A DNA stretch of 36,456 bases. It comes from Emcibacteraceae bacterium (GTDB lineage Bacteria > Pseudomonadota > Alphaproteobacteria > Sphingomonadales > Emcibacteraceae). Each line of letters starts with the position of its first letter. Positions within the stretch are counted from its first letter, which is position 1. A model generated the notes under the pieces. The model ran no database searches, was not told the DNA's origin, and was given only the letters and a program-made list of their open reading frames with translations. Below are positions 15,510-23,614 of the stretch, piece by piece. Location: assembly GCA_028281625.1 (NCBI GenBank), contig JANQJN010000192.1:1-36456 (forward strand), written 5' to 3'. Position numbers and translations under genes: made by a program.

Positions 15510-16445
15510 TTAAGAATCGTTATTAAGTTTTGCGCAAATATCGTCCAGTTGTTCGAGCGATTTATAGTGAATTTTAAGAACACCCGATTCCCCATCCTGG
15601 GTATCCAGCTCAACTTTAAGACCAATGGCAACAGATAGCTCATTTTCAAAGGCCTCAAGATCAGCATCTTTGCTTGATGGTTTTGATGGCTTTGCGGTTT
15701 TTGCTGATTTGCCATTTTCTTTGTGGGACTTTGCCATCTGTTCTGTCTGGCGAACACTTAGTCCATCTTTCACCACAAGCTTGGCGAGGGCCGCTGGATC
15801 TTCTGCAGTAATCAGTGCCCGGGCATGACCCATACTGAGCGCTCCATCCTGCATCAGTTTTTGAACAGCTTCAGGTAAAGTAAGAAGTCTAAGCATATTG
15901 GCGATATGGCTTCGGCTTTTACCAACCGCTTTGCCGAGTGCATTCTGCGTATGGGAAAATTCATCCATCAGTCTTTTGTAACCAAGCGCTTCTTCGATCG
16001 GGTTTAGGTCATGACGCTGAATATTTTCGATGATGGCAATTTCAAGGGCTTCTTCATCGGATAATTCCTTGATCACCACAGGAACCTGGTGAAGCCCGGC
16101 AGCCTGAGCTGCACGCCAGCGGCGTTCACCGGCGACGATTTCGTAACTATCTTTACCCTTAGGCCTGACCAGAAGTGGCTGAATGATCCCCTTGGTTTTG
16201 ACGGAGTCCACCAGCTCCTTGGCTTTGGCCTCATCAAAATAGGTCCGCGGCTGATAGGCATTTGCAACCAGAAATTCGATTGGCATTTCCTTGCCGGTTG
16301 GCTTGCTTTCGGTTTTTGCTGCCGTGGGCACGTCGTCATACGCGGTCTCACGAGTGCTCATAAGGGAAGAAAGTCCGCGGCCTAACCCCATTTTAGGAGA
16401 CGCTGCCTTTTTCGTGGCTGGTTTTTTAGCTTTTTTTTGAGCCAT
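15510..16445 (-). CDS. parB: Chromosome partitioning protein ParB
   Basis: ParB binds parS and spreads on DNA as a CTP-dependent clamp. The 311-residue protein has the N-terminal GLGRGLSSLM motif, the ParB/Srx-like CTP-binding domain with QPRTYFDEAKAKELVDSV, GIIQPLLVRP, the VAGERRWRAAQAAG (GERR) motif and ENIQRHDLNPIEEA. A central helix-turn-helix region is GKAVGKSRSHIANMLRLLTLP. A lysine-rich linker and a C-terminal dimerisation segment follow. It lies 31 bp after parA on the same strand, and two candidate parS sites are within 4 kb upstream. Confidence 0.97.
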   Translation of the reverse strand: MAQKKAKKPATKKAASPKMGLGRGLSSLMSTRETAYDDVPTAAKTESKPTGKEMPIEFLVANAYQPRTYFDEAKAKELVDSVKTKGIIQPLLVRPKGKDSYEIVAGERRWRAAQAAGLHQVPVVIKELSDEEALEIAIIENIQRHDLNPIEEALGYKRLMDEFSHTQNALGKAVGKSRSHIANMLRLLTLPEAVQKLMQDGALSMGHARALITAEDPAALAKLVVKDGLSVRQTEQMAKSHKENGKSAKTAKPSKPSSKDADLEAFENELSVAIGLKVELDTQDGESGVLKIHYKSLEQLDDICAKLNNDS

Positions 16446-16476
16446 AATACTCTAAGTCCTTGATATTGCTATTCTT

Positions 16477-17292
16477 TTAGGCCGCCTGTGCTTTTTTTTG
16501 ACGCTTAAGAAGTTCCGCAGCAAGCTCTAAATAGGCCTGGCTGCCCGCGCAACGCAAATCATAAAGAAGAACGGGTCTGCCGTGGGATGGTGCCTCTGAT
16601 ACGCGAACGTTTCTGGGTATCACGGTCTTGAAAACCTTGTCACCCAAAAAGTTTCTTACATCCGCTGCCACCTGTTCAGATAGGTTGTTGCGGCTGTCAA
16701 ACATGGTGAGAATTATGCCGCCTATTTCCAGGCTCGGATTAAAGTTCGCCTTGACCGTTTCAATGGTTTGTAAAAGAAGGCTCAACCCCTCGAGAGCAAA
16801 AAATTCACACTGAAGAGGCACCAGGACAGAATGGGCCGCTGCCAACGTATTCAAAGTAAGCAAGTTCAGGGATGGCGGACAATCAATCAGGACATAATCA
16901 TAATTTTCCAGCACCGGATCCCTAAAAGCGCGTCGAAGTCTAAATGTCCTTTGCTCAGCATCCACAAGTTCGAGTTCCGCTCCGGTAAGATCAATGGTTG
17001 ATGGAACAAGATCAAGGCCAGGCACCATGGTGTCCACAATTGCCTCGGCTAAAGACACTTCGCCCATGATCACTTCATAGCTGCTATATTCCCGTTCGTT
17101 TCGCTCACGACCCAGACCAGTACTGGCATTTCCCTGCGGGTCCATGTCAATGATCAATATGTCTTTTTTCGTTGCCGCGAGCGCTGTTGCCAGATTTATT
17201 GCCGTAGTGGTTTTTCCCACACCCCCCTTTTGATTGGCAACTGCGATGATCTCCGGTTGGCGCCCGTTTGAGGATAAGCCTGTGGATAACAT
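16477..17292 (-). CDS. parA: Chromosome partitioning ATPase ParA
   Basis: ParA forms an ATP-dependent DNA-bound gradient that pulls ParB-parS complexes during segregation. The 271-residue product has the deviant Walker A motif KGGVGKTT at residues 22-29, IDMDPQGNASTGLG (Walker A') and VLIDCPPSLNLLT (Walker B), plus the MFDSRNNLS region. It is followed by parB and preceded by rsmG (41-bp gap). The ATG at 17292 is embedded between two perfect DnaA boxes, so the first codons (M-L-S-T) are themselves part of a DnaA box. A later start would remove residues close to the P-loop, so this ATG is preferred. Confidence 0.97.
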   Translation of the reverse strand: MLSTGLSSNGRQPEIIAVANQKGGVGKTTTAINLATALAATKKDILIIDMDPQGNASTGLGRERNEREYSSYEVIMGEVSLAEAIVDTMVPGLDLVPSTIDLTGAELELVDAEQRTFRLRRAFRDPVLENYDYVLIDCPPSLNLLTLNTLAAAHSVLVPLQCEFFALEGLSLLLQTIETVKANFNPSLEIGGIILTMFDSRNNLSEQVAADVRNFLGDKVFKTVIPRNVRVSEAPSHGRPVLLYDLRCAGSQAYLELAAELLKRQKKAQAA

Positions 17293-17301
17293 TGTGGATA
17301 A
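17281..17301 (-). promoter_or_regulatory. Two perfect DnaA boxes flanking the parA start codon
   Basis: TGTGGATAA occurs at 17281-17289 and again at 17293-17301. On the minus strand these are two TTATCCACA boxes in the same orientation, start-to-start distance 12 bp, with the parA ATG between them. DnaA bound here would block translation-start-proximal transcription or the promoter region of parA. Confidence 0.75.
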
Positions 17302-17333
17302 ACTCCGTCCCTATAAAATATTCTGATGAGCCC

Positions 17334-17951
17334 CTAACCCATTATATTACTTAAGGAAAGTATCATACCTGATTCTTCAGTTTTGCTAGCGTATTTTTTT
17401 ACTTCAAGGGCATATTTTTTTCGTGCCAGGGTAATTTCTTCTTCAAAACGGCCCCCTTTTAGGAATAAACACTTGGTTTTTTCACTTCGAAATTTAGCGG
17501 TGAGATCCAAAAGTTTTTCCAGATCGGCACAGGCCCGGGACGTGATCAGGTCAACGGGGAAAGGATCCATATTCTCAATTCGTTGATTATGAACCCTCGC
17601 CTTGATCCCCGTTTCACGTATAACCTGGTTCATGAAGGAGCACTTCTTACCAACCGCTTCCACGAGATGAACTTCTCCAACCCCAAGGATCGAAAGCACA
17701 AGTCCGGGAAACCCGGCCCCACTCCCCAGGTCCAGAACCGCAATGTCTTCCTTATCCGGTATATATTCAATTAGCTGCGCGCTATCGAAAAAATGACGAC
17801 GCCACATATCAGTAAGCGTACTGTTGCTCACCAGATTGATGGACTTCTGCCATTTCTTCAGAAGCTCCGAATAGACAATAAGTTTGTCCATTGTTTCACG
17901 TGGAACATTGAGCGCGTTTTGAAACTCTTCTTCTGTCATGGGAGCCATCAT
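17334..17951 (-). CDS. rsmG: 16S rRNA (guanine-527-N7)-methyltransferase
   Basis: RsmG (formerly GidB) methylates N7 of G527 in 16S rRNA. The 205-residue protein shows the family core: an N-terminal helical segment, WQKSINLVS, then WRRHFFDSAQL, the SAM-binding VLDLGSGAGFPGLVLSI motif, VHLVEAVGKKCSFMNQV and TSRACADLEKLL. Length is typical. The ATG at 17951 overlaps the mnmG stop by one base (TGATG), so the two genes are coupled; ATGs at 17948 and 17939 are alternatives. The gene contains one of the two parS-like sites near its 5' end. Confidence 0.95.
   Translation of the reverse strand: MMAPMTEEEFQNALNVPRETMDKLIVYSELLKKWQKSINLVSNSTLTDMWRRHFFDSAQLIEYIPDKEDIAVLDLGSGAGFPGLVLSILGVGEVHLVEAVGKKCSFMNQVIRETGIKARVHNQRIENMDPFPVDLITSRACADLEKLLDLTAKFRSEKTKCLFLKGGRFEEEITLARKKYALEVKKYASKTEESGMILSLSNIMG
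17892..17907. other. parS-like centromere site 1 (inside rsmG)
   Basis: The 16-bp sequence TGTTTCACGTGGAACA differs at one position from the near-universal parS consensus TGTTTCACGTGAAACA. It lies within the rsmG coding sequence, about 0.6 kb from parA. An identical copy is at 19928-19943. Confidence 0.85.
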
Positions 17952-19837
17952 CAGGCGCTGGCCTTTTTGTCTTTGCGTTTGACATAACTAAGAAGCGCCG
18001 TAAGCGCCGCCGGCGTCACACCGGAAATACGGGCCGCCGCCCCAAGGGTTGCTGGCTTCGCCTTATCCAGTTTCTCCCGGACTTCATTTGATAACCCGCC
18101 GATCTCCCGATAATTCAGATCCGGTGATAGAAGAAGGTTTTCGTCCTTTCTAAAGGCAAGAATATCCGCTTCCTGACGTTGCAAATAACCGCTATAGGTG
18201 GCATCGATTTCCAATTGCTCTATGATTTCCGCCGGTATTTCTCTTAGCTCCGGCCAGATCTCCGCGATCTGATCAAAGGGCACATTAGGGTAAGATAGCA
18301 ATGTTTTAGCGGATCGTCGCACCCCATCCTGATTGATCTTAAGTCCATATTTAGCCCCTTCATTGGGGCTAATATTGAGACTATCCATAAGTGAACCATA
18401 ATGTGCCAAGTTATTGATCTTGTCTTGAAAGGCTTTTTTGCGTTCTTTTTTTACCAAACCGATCTCTATACCTAAACCTGTGAGCCGTTGGTCCGCGTTG
18501 TCTGCTCTGAGCTTCAAGCGATACTCCGCCCGAGAGGTAAACATCCGGTAAGGTTCTTTGGTCCCCTTGGTGACCAAGTCATCAATCATTACACCGATAT
18601 AGGCATCGGCCCGATCAAGCAGGAATATATCCTGACCCGCCGCTGAGCGCGCCGCATTGATCCCTGCCATCAATCCCTGGGCCGCGGCCTCCTCATAACC
18701 GGTGGTACCGTTGATCTGTCCAGCGAGATATAATCCTGAGATCTTTTTGGTCTCAAGGGTTGCAAGAAGTTCCTGGGGGTTTACATAATCATATTCAATG
18801 GCGTAGCCTGGCTGCAATATTTCAACATTTTCAAGCCCTTTGATGGACTTAATATAGGCTTCCTGCACATCAAGGGGAAGTGATGTTGAGATGCCATTAG
18901 GATAGACAGTATCAGTGTCCAACCCTTCTGGTTCCAGGAATATCTGATGGGATGATTTATCAGCGAAACGCACCACTTTGTCCTCAATAGAAGGACAATA
19001 TCTCGGCCCCGTCCCTTCAATATGGCCGGAATACATGGCAGATAGATGTAGATTATCGTGGATAATTTTATGGGTCTTTTCGTTTGTGTGGGTAATATGA
19101 CAATCAATTTGCGGGACCGTTATCTCACTATTCATAAAGGAAAAAGGAGTCGGGGGCGTATCTCCTGGCTGTACGTCACACTGTGACCAATCAATGGTTT
19201 TACCATTCAGGCGCGCCGGTGTTCCTGTTTTAAGTCGGTCCAATGTAAAGCCAAACCGCTCCAGAGTTTTTGAAAGACCCAAAGACGGCGGCTCGTTATC
19301 ACTGTTGATGGATTTTCGGCCTGCTGGAATTCTTTCCTCACCAATATGGATCATACCCCGCAGAAACGTTCCTGTGGTCAGGATCACCTTGGAGCATTTA
19401 ATCTCTTTGCCCTCACTGGTAACAACGCCACCGATAAGATTTTCCTGGCCCTCATCAAAAATCAGATCCTCTACCGCCGCCGCTTTAATGGAGAGGTTTT
19501 CATAATTACGAAGGAGTTCCTGCATATGTTTTCGGTACAAACTGCGATCTGATTGGCAGCGCGGGCCCCTCACCGCCGGTCCCTTTCGCCGGTTTAACAT
19601 ACGAAATTGAATGCCCGACGCATCGGCAACACGGCCCATTACGCCATCTAGCGCGTCAATTTCCCGTACGAGGTGACCTTTCCCAAGACCTCCAATAGCA
19701 GGATTACAGGACATTTCACCAATGGTCTCCAGCTTATGGGTGATAAGCAAAGTATTTGCGCCAAGGCGTGCAGAGGCCGCCGCCGCCTCACATCCGGCGT
19801 GCCCACCACCAATAACAATGACATCAAATTGGTCCAT
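17951..19837 (-). CDS. mnmG: tRNA uridine-5-carboxymethylaminomethyl modification enzyme MnmG
   Basis: MnmG (GidA) is the FAD-dependent partner of MnmE that modifies wobble uridine 34 of certain tRNAs. The 628-residue length is typical. The N-terminus [16 protein letters not shown] is the FAD dinucleotide motif. Family motifs [60 protein letters not shown] and [11 protein letters not shown] follow, then a C-terminal helical domain with [21 protein letters not shown] chose the ATG at 19837; the frame runs 21 codons further to a TTG, which would place extra residues before the FAD motif without homology support. mnmE lies upstream with a parS-like site in between. Confidence 0.97.
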   Translation of the reverse strand: MDQFDVIVIGGGHAGCEAAAASARLGANTLLITHKLETIGEMSCNPAIGGLGKGHLVREIDALDGVMGRVADASGIQFRMLNRRKGPAVRGPRCQSDRSLYRKHMQELLRNYENLSIKAAAVEDLIFDEGQENLIGGVVTSEGKEIKCSKVILTTGTFLRGMIHIGEERIPAGRKSINSDNEPPSLGLSKTLERFGFTLDRLKTGTPARLNGKTIDWSQCDVQPGDTPPTPFSFMNSEITVPQIDCHITHTNEKTHKIIHDNLHLSAMYSGHIEGTGPRYCPSIEDKVVRFADKSSHQIFLEPEGLDTDTVYPNGISTSLPLDVQEAYIKSIKGLENVEILQPGYAIEYDYVNPQELLATLETKKISGLYLAGQINGTTGYEEAAAQGLMAGINAARSAAGQDIFLLDRADAYIGVMIDDLVTKGTKEPYRMFTSRAEYRLKLRADNADQRLTGLGIEIGLVKKERKKAFQDKINNLAHYGSLMDSLNISPNEGAKYGLKINQDGVRRSAKTLLSYPNVPFDQIAEIWPELREIPAEIIEQLEIDATYSGYLQRQEADILAFRKDENLLLSPDLNYREIGGLSNEVREKLDKAKPATLGAAARISGVTPAALTALLSYVKRKDKKASA

Positions 19838-19927
19838 AAACCGTATCTTTACTGCCTCAAAAGTAAGCCGGACTTTAAGGATTTGATTAAAAGAAGTCAA
19901 AGCATGTTTGGAAAATCACATGAAATA

Positions 19928-19943
19928 TGTTTCACGTGGAACA
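19928..19943. other. parS-like centromere site 2 (mnmE-mnmG gap)
   Basis: TGTTTCACGTGGAACA, identical to the site at 17892-17907 and one mismatch from the parS consensus. It lies in the 115-bp gap between mnmE and mnmG, about 7.5 kb from the candidate origin. Confidence 0.88.
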
Positions 19944-19952
19944 TTCGGGAAC

Positions 19953-21287
19953 TTATTTCCCGATGCAAAACTCTCTAAATATCTTTTCGAGAATGTCTTC
20001 TACGTCAACGAGACCGGTAATTTTCCCGATATCCCGAGCGGCCATTCGAAGGTCCTCGCTGAGTAGTTCAAGCTCAAAATGCTCTGCAGATAAGTATCGA
20101 TCCAGGTGATCCAAGGCTGACGTCAGGTTCGCCCTGTGACGCGTTCTTGTCAATGATGGAGTGTCGGTAAGCTCCATGCGCTTTTCCACCTCCCCTTCAA
20201 ACGCAGCCATAAAATCGGAAAGACCCTCTTCTGTCACCATCGATACAGCCCAATGCCCGATAGCACCTTTAATACCATTCTCCTCTGACACACCCAAATC
20301 ACTTTTGTTCCATAAAATCATAGTGTTGCTATCCACGTGATCCAGCATTTTTGGGTCTATTTCTTCACTTGAGGACCCGTCAATCAGAAGGATTTTAAGA
20401 TCCGAATCTTGAGCTTTTTGCTCCGCCCGGCGTACCCCCTCGGCCTCAATGACATCATTACTCTCCCTAATCCCGGCGGTATCAATCACCGTTACAGGAA
20501 AGCCAGAAATATCGAGATGCACCTCAAGTACATCCCTGGTGGTGCCAGCAATGTCAGAAACAATCGCCACATCCCGTTTTGAAAGATAGTTCAGAAGAGT
20601 AGATTTTCCGGCATTGGGTGCGCCCAGAATTACCACCTGAAGTCCATGGCGAAGGCGCTCTCCTCTGCTTGCATCATTCAAATGAGTTGCGATCTCATCC
20701 CTTAGTTTTTCAACAATTGGCCGGATCCGTGAGGTCACATCATCGGGTATCTCTTCATCTGAAAAGTCAATATCAGCCTCCAAGTAGGCCATTGCGCTGA
20801 CGATTTCCTCGCGCCACTTTTCGTAAATCCTCGCCAATTCACCGTCCATTTGACGAAGCGCCTGTCTCTGTTGACCGCGTGTTTCGGCATTAATCAGGTC
20901 CGCAAGACCCTCTGCCGCGGTGAGATCCATCTTGCCATTATCAAAAGCACGGCGGGTAAATTCGCCAGCTTCGGCGGACCGAAGATCATCAATTTTAGAG
21001 AGCGCTTCAAGAAATCCCGCCACCACAGCATAGCCCCCATGGATGTGAAACTCAGCCACATCTTCACCAGTGAAACTACCAGGCGCCGGAAAGAAGATCA
21101 CCAGACCCTGGTCAATCCTCTCATTTGTAGCCGGATCATAAAACCAGCTTAAGCATGCAACACGAGGCGACGGTACATTGTCATTTTGGGTCATGACAGT
21201 GATCGCCTTTTTCGTCGATGGACCCGACACACGAATGACACTGACCCCTGCCCGGCCACGTCCACTTGATAAAGCAAAAATTGTCAT
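19953..21287 (-). CDS. mnmE: tRNA modification GTPase MnmE
   Basis: MnmE (TrmE) is a potassium-activated GTPase acting with MnmG in wobble-uridine modification. The 444-residue protein has the N-terminal tetrahydrofolate-binding domain (TIFALSSGRGRAGVSVIRVSG, HGGYAVV, AEAGEFTRRAFDNGKMDLTAAEGL). A helical domain carries an inserted G domain with GAPNAGKSTLLN, TTRDVLE, DTAGIRE and NKSD. The C-terminus ends in the characteristic CIGK motif with the catalytic-site cysteine. The ATG at 21287 gives the expected MTIFALSSG start. Its promoter must lie in the 287-bp gap upstream. Confidence 0.97.
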   Translation of the reverse strand: MTIFALSSGRGRAGVSVIRVSGPSTKKAITVMTQNDNVPSPRVACLSWFYDPATNERIDQGLVIFFPAPGSFTGEDVAEFHIHGGYAVVAGFLEALSKIDDLRSAEAGEFTRRAFDNGKMDLTAAEGLADLINAETRGQQRQALRQMDGELARIYEKWREEIVSAMAYLEADIDFSDEEIPDDVTSRIRPIVEKLRDEIATHLNDASRGERLRHGLQVVILGAPNAGKSTLLNYLSKRDVAIVSDIAGTTRDVLEVHLDISGFPVTVIDTAGIRESNDVIEAEGVRRAEQKAQDSDLKILLIDGSSSEEIDPKMLDHVDSNTMILWNKSDLGVSEENGIKGAIGHWAVSMVTEEGLSDFMAAFEGEVEKRMELTDTPSLTRTRHRANLTSALDHLDRYLSAEHFELELLSEDLRMAARDIGKITGLVDVEDILEKIFREFCIGK

Positions 21288-21389
21288 GAAAATTTTACAC
21301 CGACTTTTAAAAAATTAGTTTTGAATTTCTCACTATGCTATAACTTACTCGTGAGGATAAGACCACCAAAAAAACAGGACTCTAGAATC

Positions 21390-21441
21390 GCGCTCAGCGT
21401 CCACTGATAAGGGCGTCGGAATCTCCTGGCCGCTGTAGCGT
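21390..21441. ncRNA. Possible structured RNA element
   Basis: Bases 21390-21399 can pair with 21431-21441 in a stem of about ten pairs with one bulged T (arms GCGCTCAGCG and CGCTGTAGCGT). Three further pairs (21401-21403 with 21427-21429) extend it beyond one mismatch. The GC-rich stem is unlike its AT-rich surroundings. A seven-base A-run at 21368-21374 would be a T-run on the minus strand, so a leftward transcript could end there. I do not recognise a known RNA family and cannot assign the strand. Confidence 0.28.
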
Positions 21442-21506
21442 TCAAAAAATAAAAAAAATAATAAGTTGTCTATTAATAAGCCCTTGTTTATAAAAGGTTA
21501 TTCAAC

Positions 21507-21515
21507 TTATCCACA
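21507..21515 (+). promoter_or_regulatory. Perfect DnaA box upstream of the alkyltransferase gene
   Basis: TTATCCACA matches the DnaA consensus exactly. It is 60 bp before the alkyltransferase start and 220 bp before the mnmE start, and is one of only three perfect boxes I noted in the window. Confidence 0.6.
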
Positions 21516-21574
21516 GGTAAAAAGAAGAAACAATTTAACGCGCTATTTTTCTAACTATAGGTGTAAAAGTTGAC

Positions 21575-22042
21575 ATGACACAATTATCAGTTCACAGCCC
21601 GGTTGGCGATCTAACCATCAGTGAAGAGGACGGAAAAATCGTTTCCCTCGATTGGGGATGGTCACCAATGAGCGAAGAAAATGAACTTTTACTGAAGACA
21701 AAAAAGTTACTCGATCAATATTTTGATGGTGAAAACCCGGCTTTTGATCTGCCTCTTGATCCACATGGCACAGATTTTCAAAAAAAGGTCTGGAACATCA
21801 TGCTTGAAATTCCCTACGGCAAGTTTCTCACTTACGGTGACATTTCTGATCGACTAAATTCACATGCACGCGCCGTTGGTCTCGCTTGCGGACAAAACCC
21901 TATCCCGATTATTATCCCCTGTCACCGCGTTTTGGGAAAAGACGGCAAGCTCACCGGCTTTTCTGGCGGCGAGGGCGTAGAGACAAAGCAATTCCTCCTC
22001 GATCTCGAAGAAACCGATGATAATTTAAGATTACCGTTTTAA
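21575..22042 (+). CDS. ogt: Methylated-DNA--protein-cysteine S-methyltransferase
   Basis: This suicide enzyme removes alkyl groups from O6-alkylguanine or O4-alkylthymine in DNA by transfer to its own cysteine. The 155-residue protein has a degenerate N-terminal ribonuclease-like domain. The C-terminal DNA-binding and active-site domain carries the helix-turn-helix IPYGKFLTYGDIS, the arginine-finger region ARAVGLACGQNPIPI and the active-site motif PCHRV with C116. There is no AraC-type Ada domain, so it is the stand-alone Ogt type. Its stop is 3 bp from the convergent nhaC stop. Confidence 0.93.
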   Translation: MTQLSVHSPVGDLTISEEDGKIVSLDWGWSPMSEENELLLKTKKLLDQYFDGENPAFDLPLDPHGTDFQKKVWNIMLEIPYGKFLTYGDISDRLNSHARAVGLACGQNPIPIIIPCHRVLGKDGKLTGFSGGEGVETKQFLLDLEETDDNLRLPF

Positions 22043-22045
22043 AGC

Positions 22046-23509
22046 TTACTCAGCCAAAACTTCTTCTTCGATGATTGGCGAGATTTTTATATTCAAAATC
22101 CCATAAGCAACCGAGATGATCGGGCTGATCCAGTTAAAGAAGCAATATGGCAGATAGGCGAATGTCGCTATTCCGAGTACACCAGAGAAATAAGCACCAC
22201 ATGTATTCCATGGTACAAGCACTGATGTCACAGTTCCTGTATCCTCCAGAGCACGAGAAAGGTTTTTCGCCGCAAGGTTCCGGCGCTTAAATTCCAAACG
22301 GTACATACGGCCCGGAAGCACCACAGCAATATACTGATCCGCCGCCAGGATATTAACCCCTATACACGTCATGGCTGTAACGAAAATAAGTGATCCCGTC
22401 GTTTGCGCCATGTTGATCAAGCCAATTACCAGACGCTTCAGAAGGCCAAGCTTTTCCATGATCGAGCCAAAAGTAATCGCACACATCACAAGCCAGATGG
22501 TATTCATCATACCGGCCATGCCACCACCGGTGAGCAATTCGTCCATGGTGCTATCGCCAGTGTTTGCCGTAAAGCCAGCGAAGAGCGATTGCCAGATACC
22601 ATCAAGGATAATCACCAACTGCATCCGATCCGATGCACCAACGAAGGCTTCAATGGTGTCTCGCTGGAAAATGATGGCGAAAACCACACCAACCATGGCA
22701 CCAACAACAATCGCTGGAAAGGCTGGTTTCTTTTTGTAGGCCATATAGAGAACTGCAACCAGTGGCAAAAGCAGATAAAGACCAATATCAAAATTACTTT
22801 CAATAAGCTCTAATTGCGCGTGCAAGTCGACAACACCTGATTCTCTATCTTCGGTAAAGCCAAGTATCAAATAAAGAACAAGCGCGATACCAATCGACGG
22901 AAAAGTCGTCCACGTCATATGACGAATGTGGGTAAATAGATCCGTTCCCGCGACGGCTGGCGCCAGATTTGTTGTATCTGAAAGTGGTGACATTTTATCA
23001 CCAAAATAAGCACCGGATATAATTGCTCCCGCCGTAATCGCTGGGTTAAGCCCAAGGCTTGCAGCAATTGCCATCAGGCTGATACCGATGGTCGCTGCCA
23101 CTGTCCAGCTGCTGCCGATACTGATCGCCGTAATCGCACAAAGCACACAGGCTGTAAAATAAAAAATTGTTGGGTTAAGTATTTGAAGTCCATAGTAAAT
23201 CATCGATGGCACTGTCCCGGAAAGTATCCAGGCCCCCACCAGCATTCCCACAGCCATAAGGATCAAAATCGCTCCAAATGTATTGGCAATTCCCTGCGCA
23301 ACTGCCTTTTCTACATCTCGCCAAGTATAGCCATTTTTGATTCCCACCATCAGCGCAATACAGCCAGCCATAATTAGTGCGATTTGATTGGCACCACTCG
23401 AAGATCCGTCGCCATAGAGATAAACCGATAAACTTAACATGGAAACCAGTGCAATCACCGGTATGAGAGCGTCAAAAAAACTGGGTTCGCGCACTTCTGA
23501 ATTCGACAT
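22046..23509 (-). CDS. nhaC: NhaC-family Na+/H+ antiporter
   Basis: The 487-residue protein is very hydrophobic, with roughly eleven to twelve membrane segments. It carries family-like motifs GAILILMAVGMLVGAWILSGTVPSMIYY, AITAISIGSSWTVAATIG, GAYFGDKMSPLSDTTNLAPAVAGTDLF (the best-conserved NhaC segment) and DQYIAVVLPGRMY. NhaC proteins exchange internal sodium for protons, which fits a marine or salt-exposed organism. The exact substrate is not certain, since relatives include malate/lactate antiporters. The gene stands alone: the rho terminator lies just upstream and ogt is convergent downstream. Confidence 0.9.
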   Translation of the reverse strand: MSNSEVREPSFFDALIPVIALVSMLSLSVYLYGDGSSSGANQIALIMAGCIALMVGIKNGYTWRDVEKAVAQGIANTFGAILILMAVGMLVGAWILSGTVPSMIYYGLQILNPTIFYFTACVLCAITAISIGSSWTVAATIGISLMAIAASLGLNPAITAGAIISGAYFGDKMSPLSDTTNLAPAVAGTDLFTHIRHMTWTTFPSIGIALVLYLILGFTEDRESGVVDLHAQLELIESNFDIGLYLLLPLVAVLYMAYKKKPAFPAIVVGAMVGVVFAIIFQRDTIEAFVGASDRMQLVIILDGIWQSLFAGFTANTGDSTMDELLTGGGMAGMMNTIWLVMCAITFGSIMEKLGLLKRLVIGLINMAQTTGSLIFVTAMTCIGVNILAADQYIAVVLPGRMYRLEFKRRNLAAKNLSRALEDTGTVTSVLVPWNTCGAYFSGVLGIATFAYLPYCFFNWISPIISVAYGILNIKISPIIEEEVLAE

Positions 23510-23572
23510 ATTTGAAACTTTCCCTATTTCCTTTTTTTCATTTAAGCAGAGATGAATAAAAACACCAACAAT

Positions 23573-23599
23573 AAAAAAAGCCCGCGCATGGCGGGCTTT
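23573..23599 (-). terminator. Intrinsic terminator of rho
   Basis: A perfect 9-bp stem (23577-23585 with 23591-23599, core GCCCGC/GCGGGC) with a 5-nt loop is followed on the minus strand by a T-run (plus-strand A residues 23573-23579). It lies 16 bp after the rho stop and separates rho from nhaC. Confidence 0.88.
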
Positions 23600-23614
23600 A
23601 ATTGGACGAGGATA

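Larger units (their letters stand above)
21288..21574. promoter_or_regulatory. Gene-free divergent region between mnmE and the alkyltransferase gene
   Basis: This 287-bp region separates two divergent genes. I see no open frame with homology. It contains an imperfect long stem at 21390-21441, A-rich tracts (21442-21463), a perfect DnaA box at 21507-21515 and AT-rich flanks. Both flanking genes share a GGTGTAAAA segment ahead of their start codons (minus strand near 21299, plus strand near 21561). A TATAAC at about 21341 is a possible plus-strand -10 without a clear -35. Confidence 0.5.

Noticed and set aside
17608-17623. Third parS-like site in rsmG (GTTTCACGTATAAC)
   Set aside because: Only the left half resembles parS. 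At least four mismatches to the 16-bp consensus, so I did not count it.
21288-21574. This gap as the main replication origin
   Set aside because: It has only one DnaA box and lies outside the gene-direction switch. The hemE-side gap has many boxes and the known origin neighbourhood.
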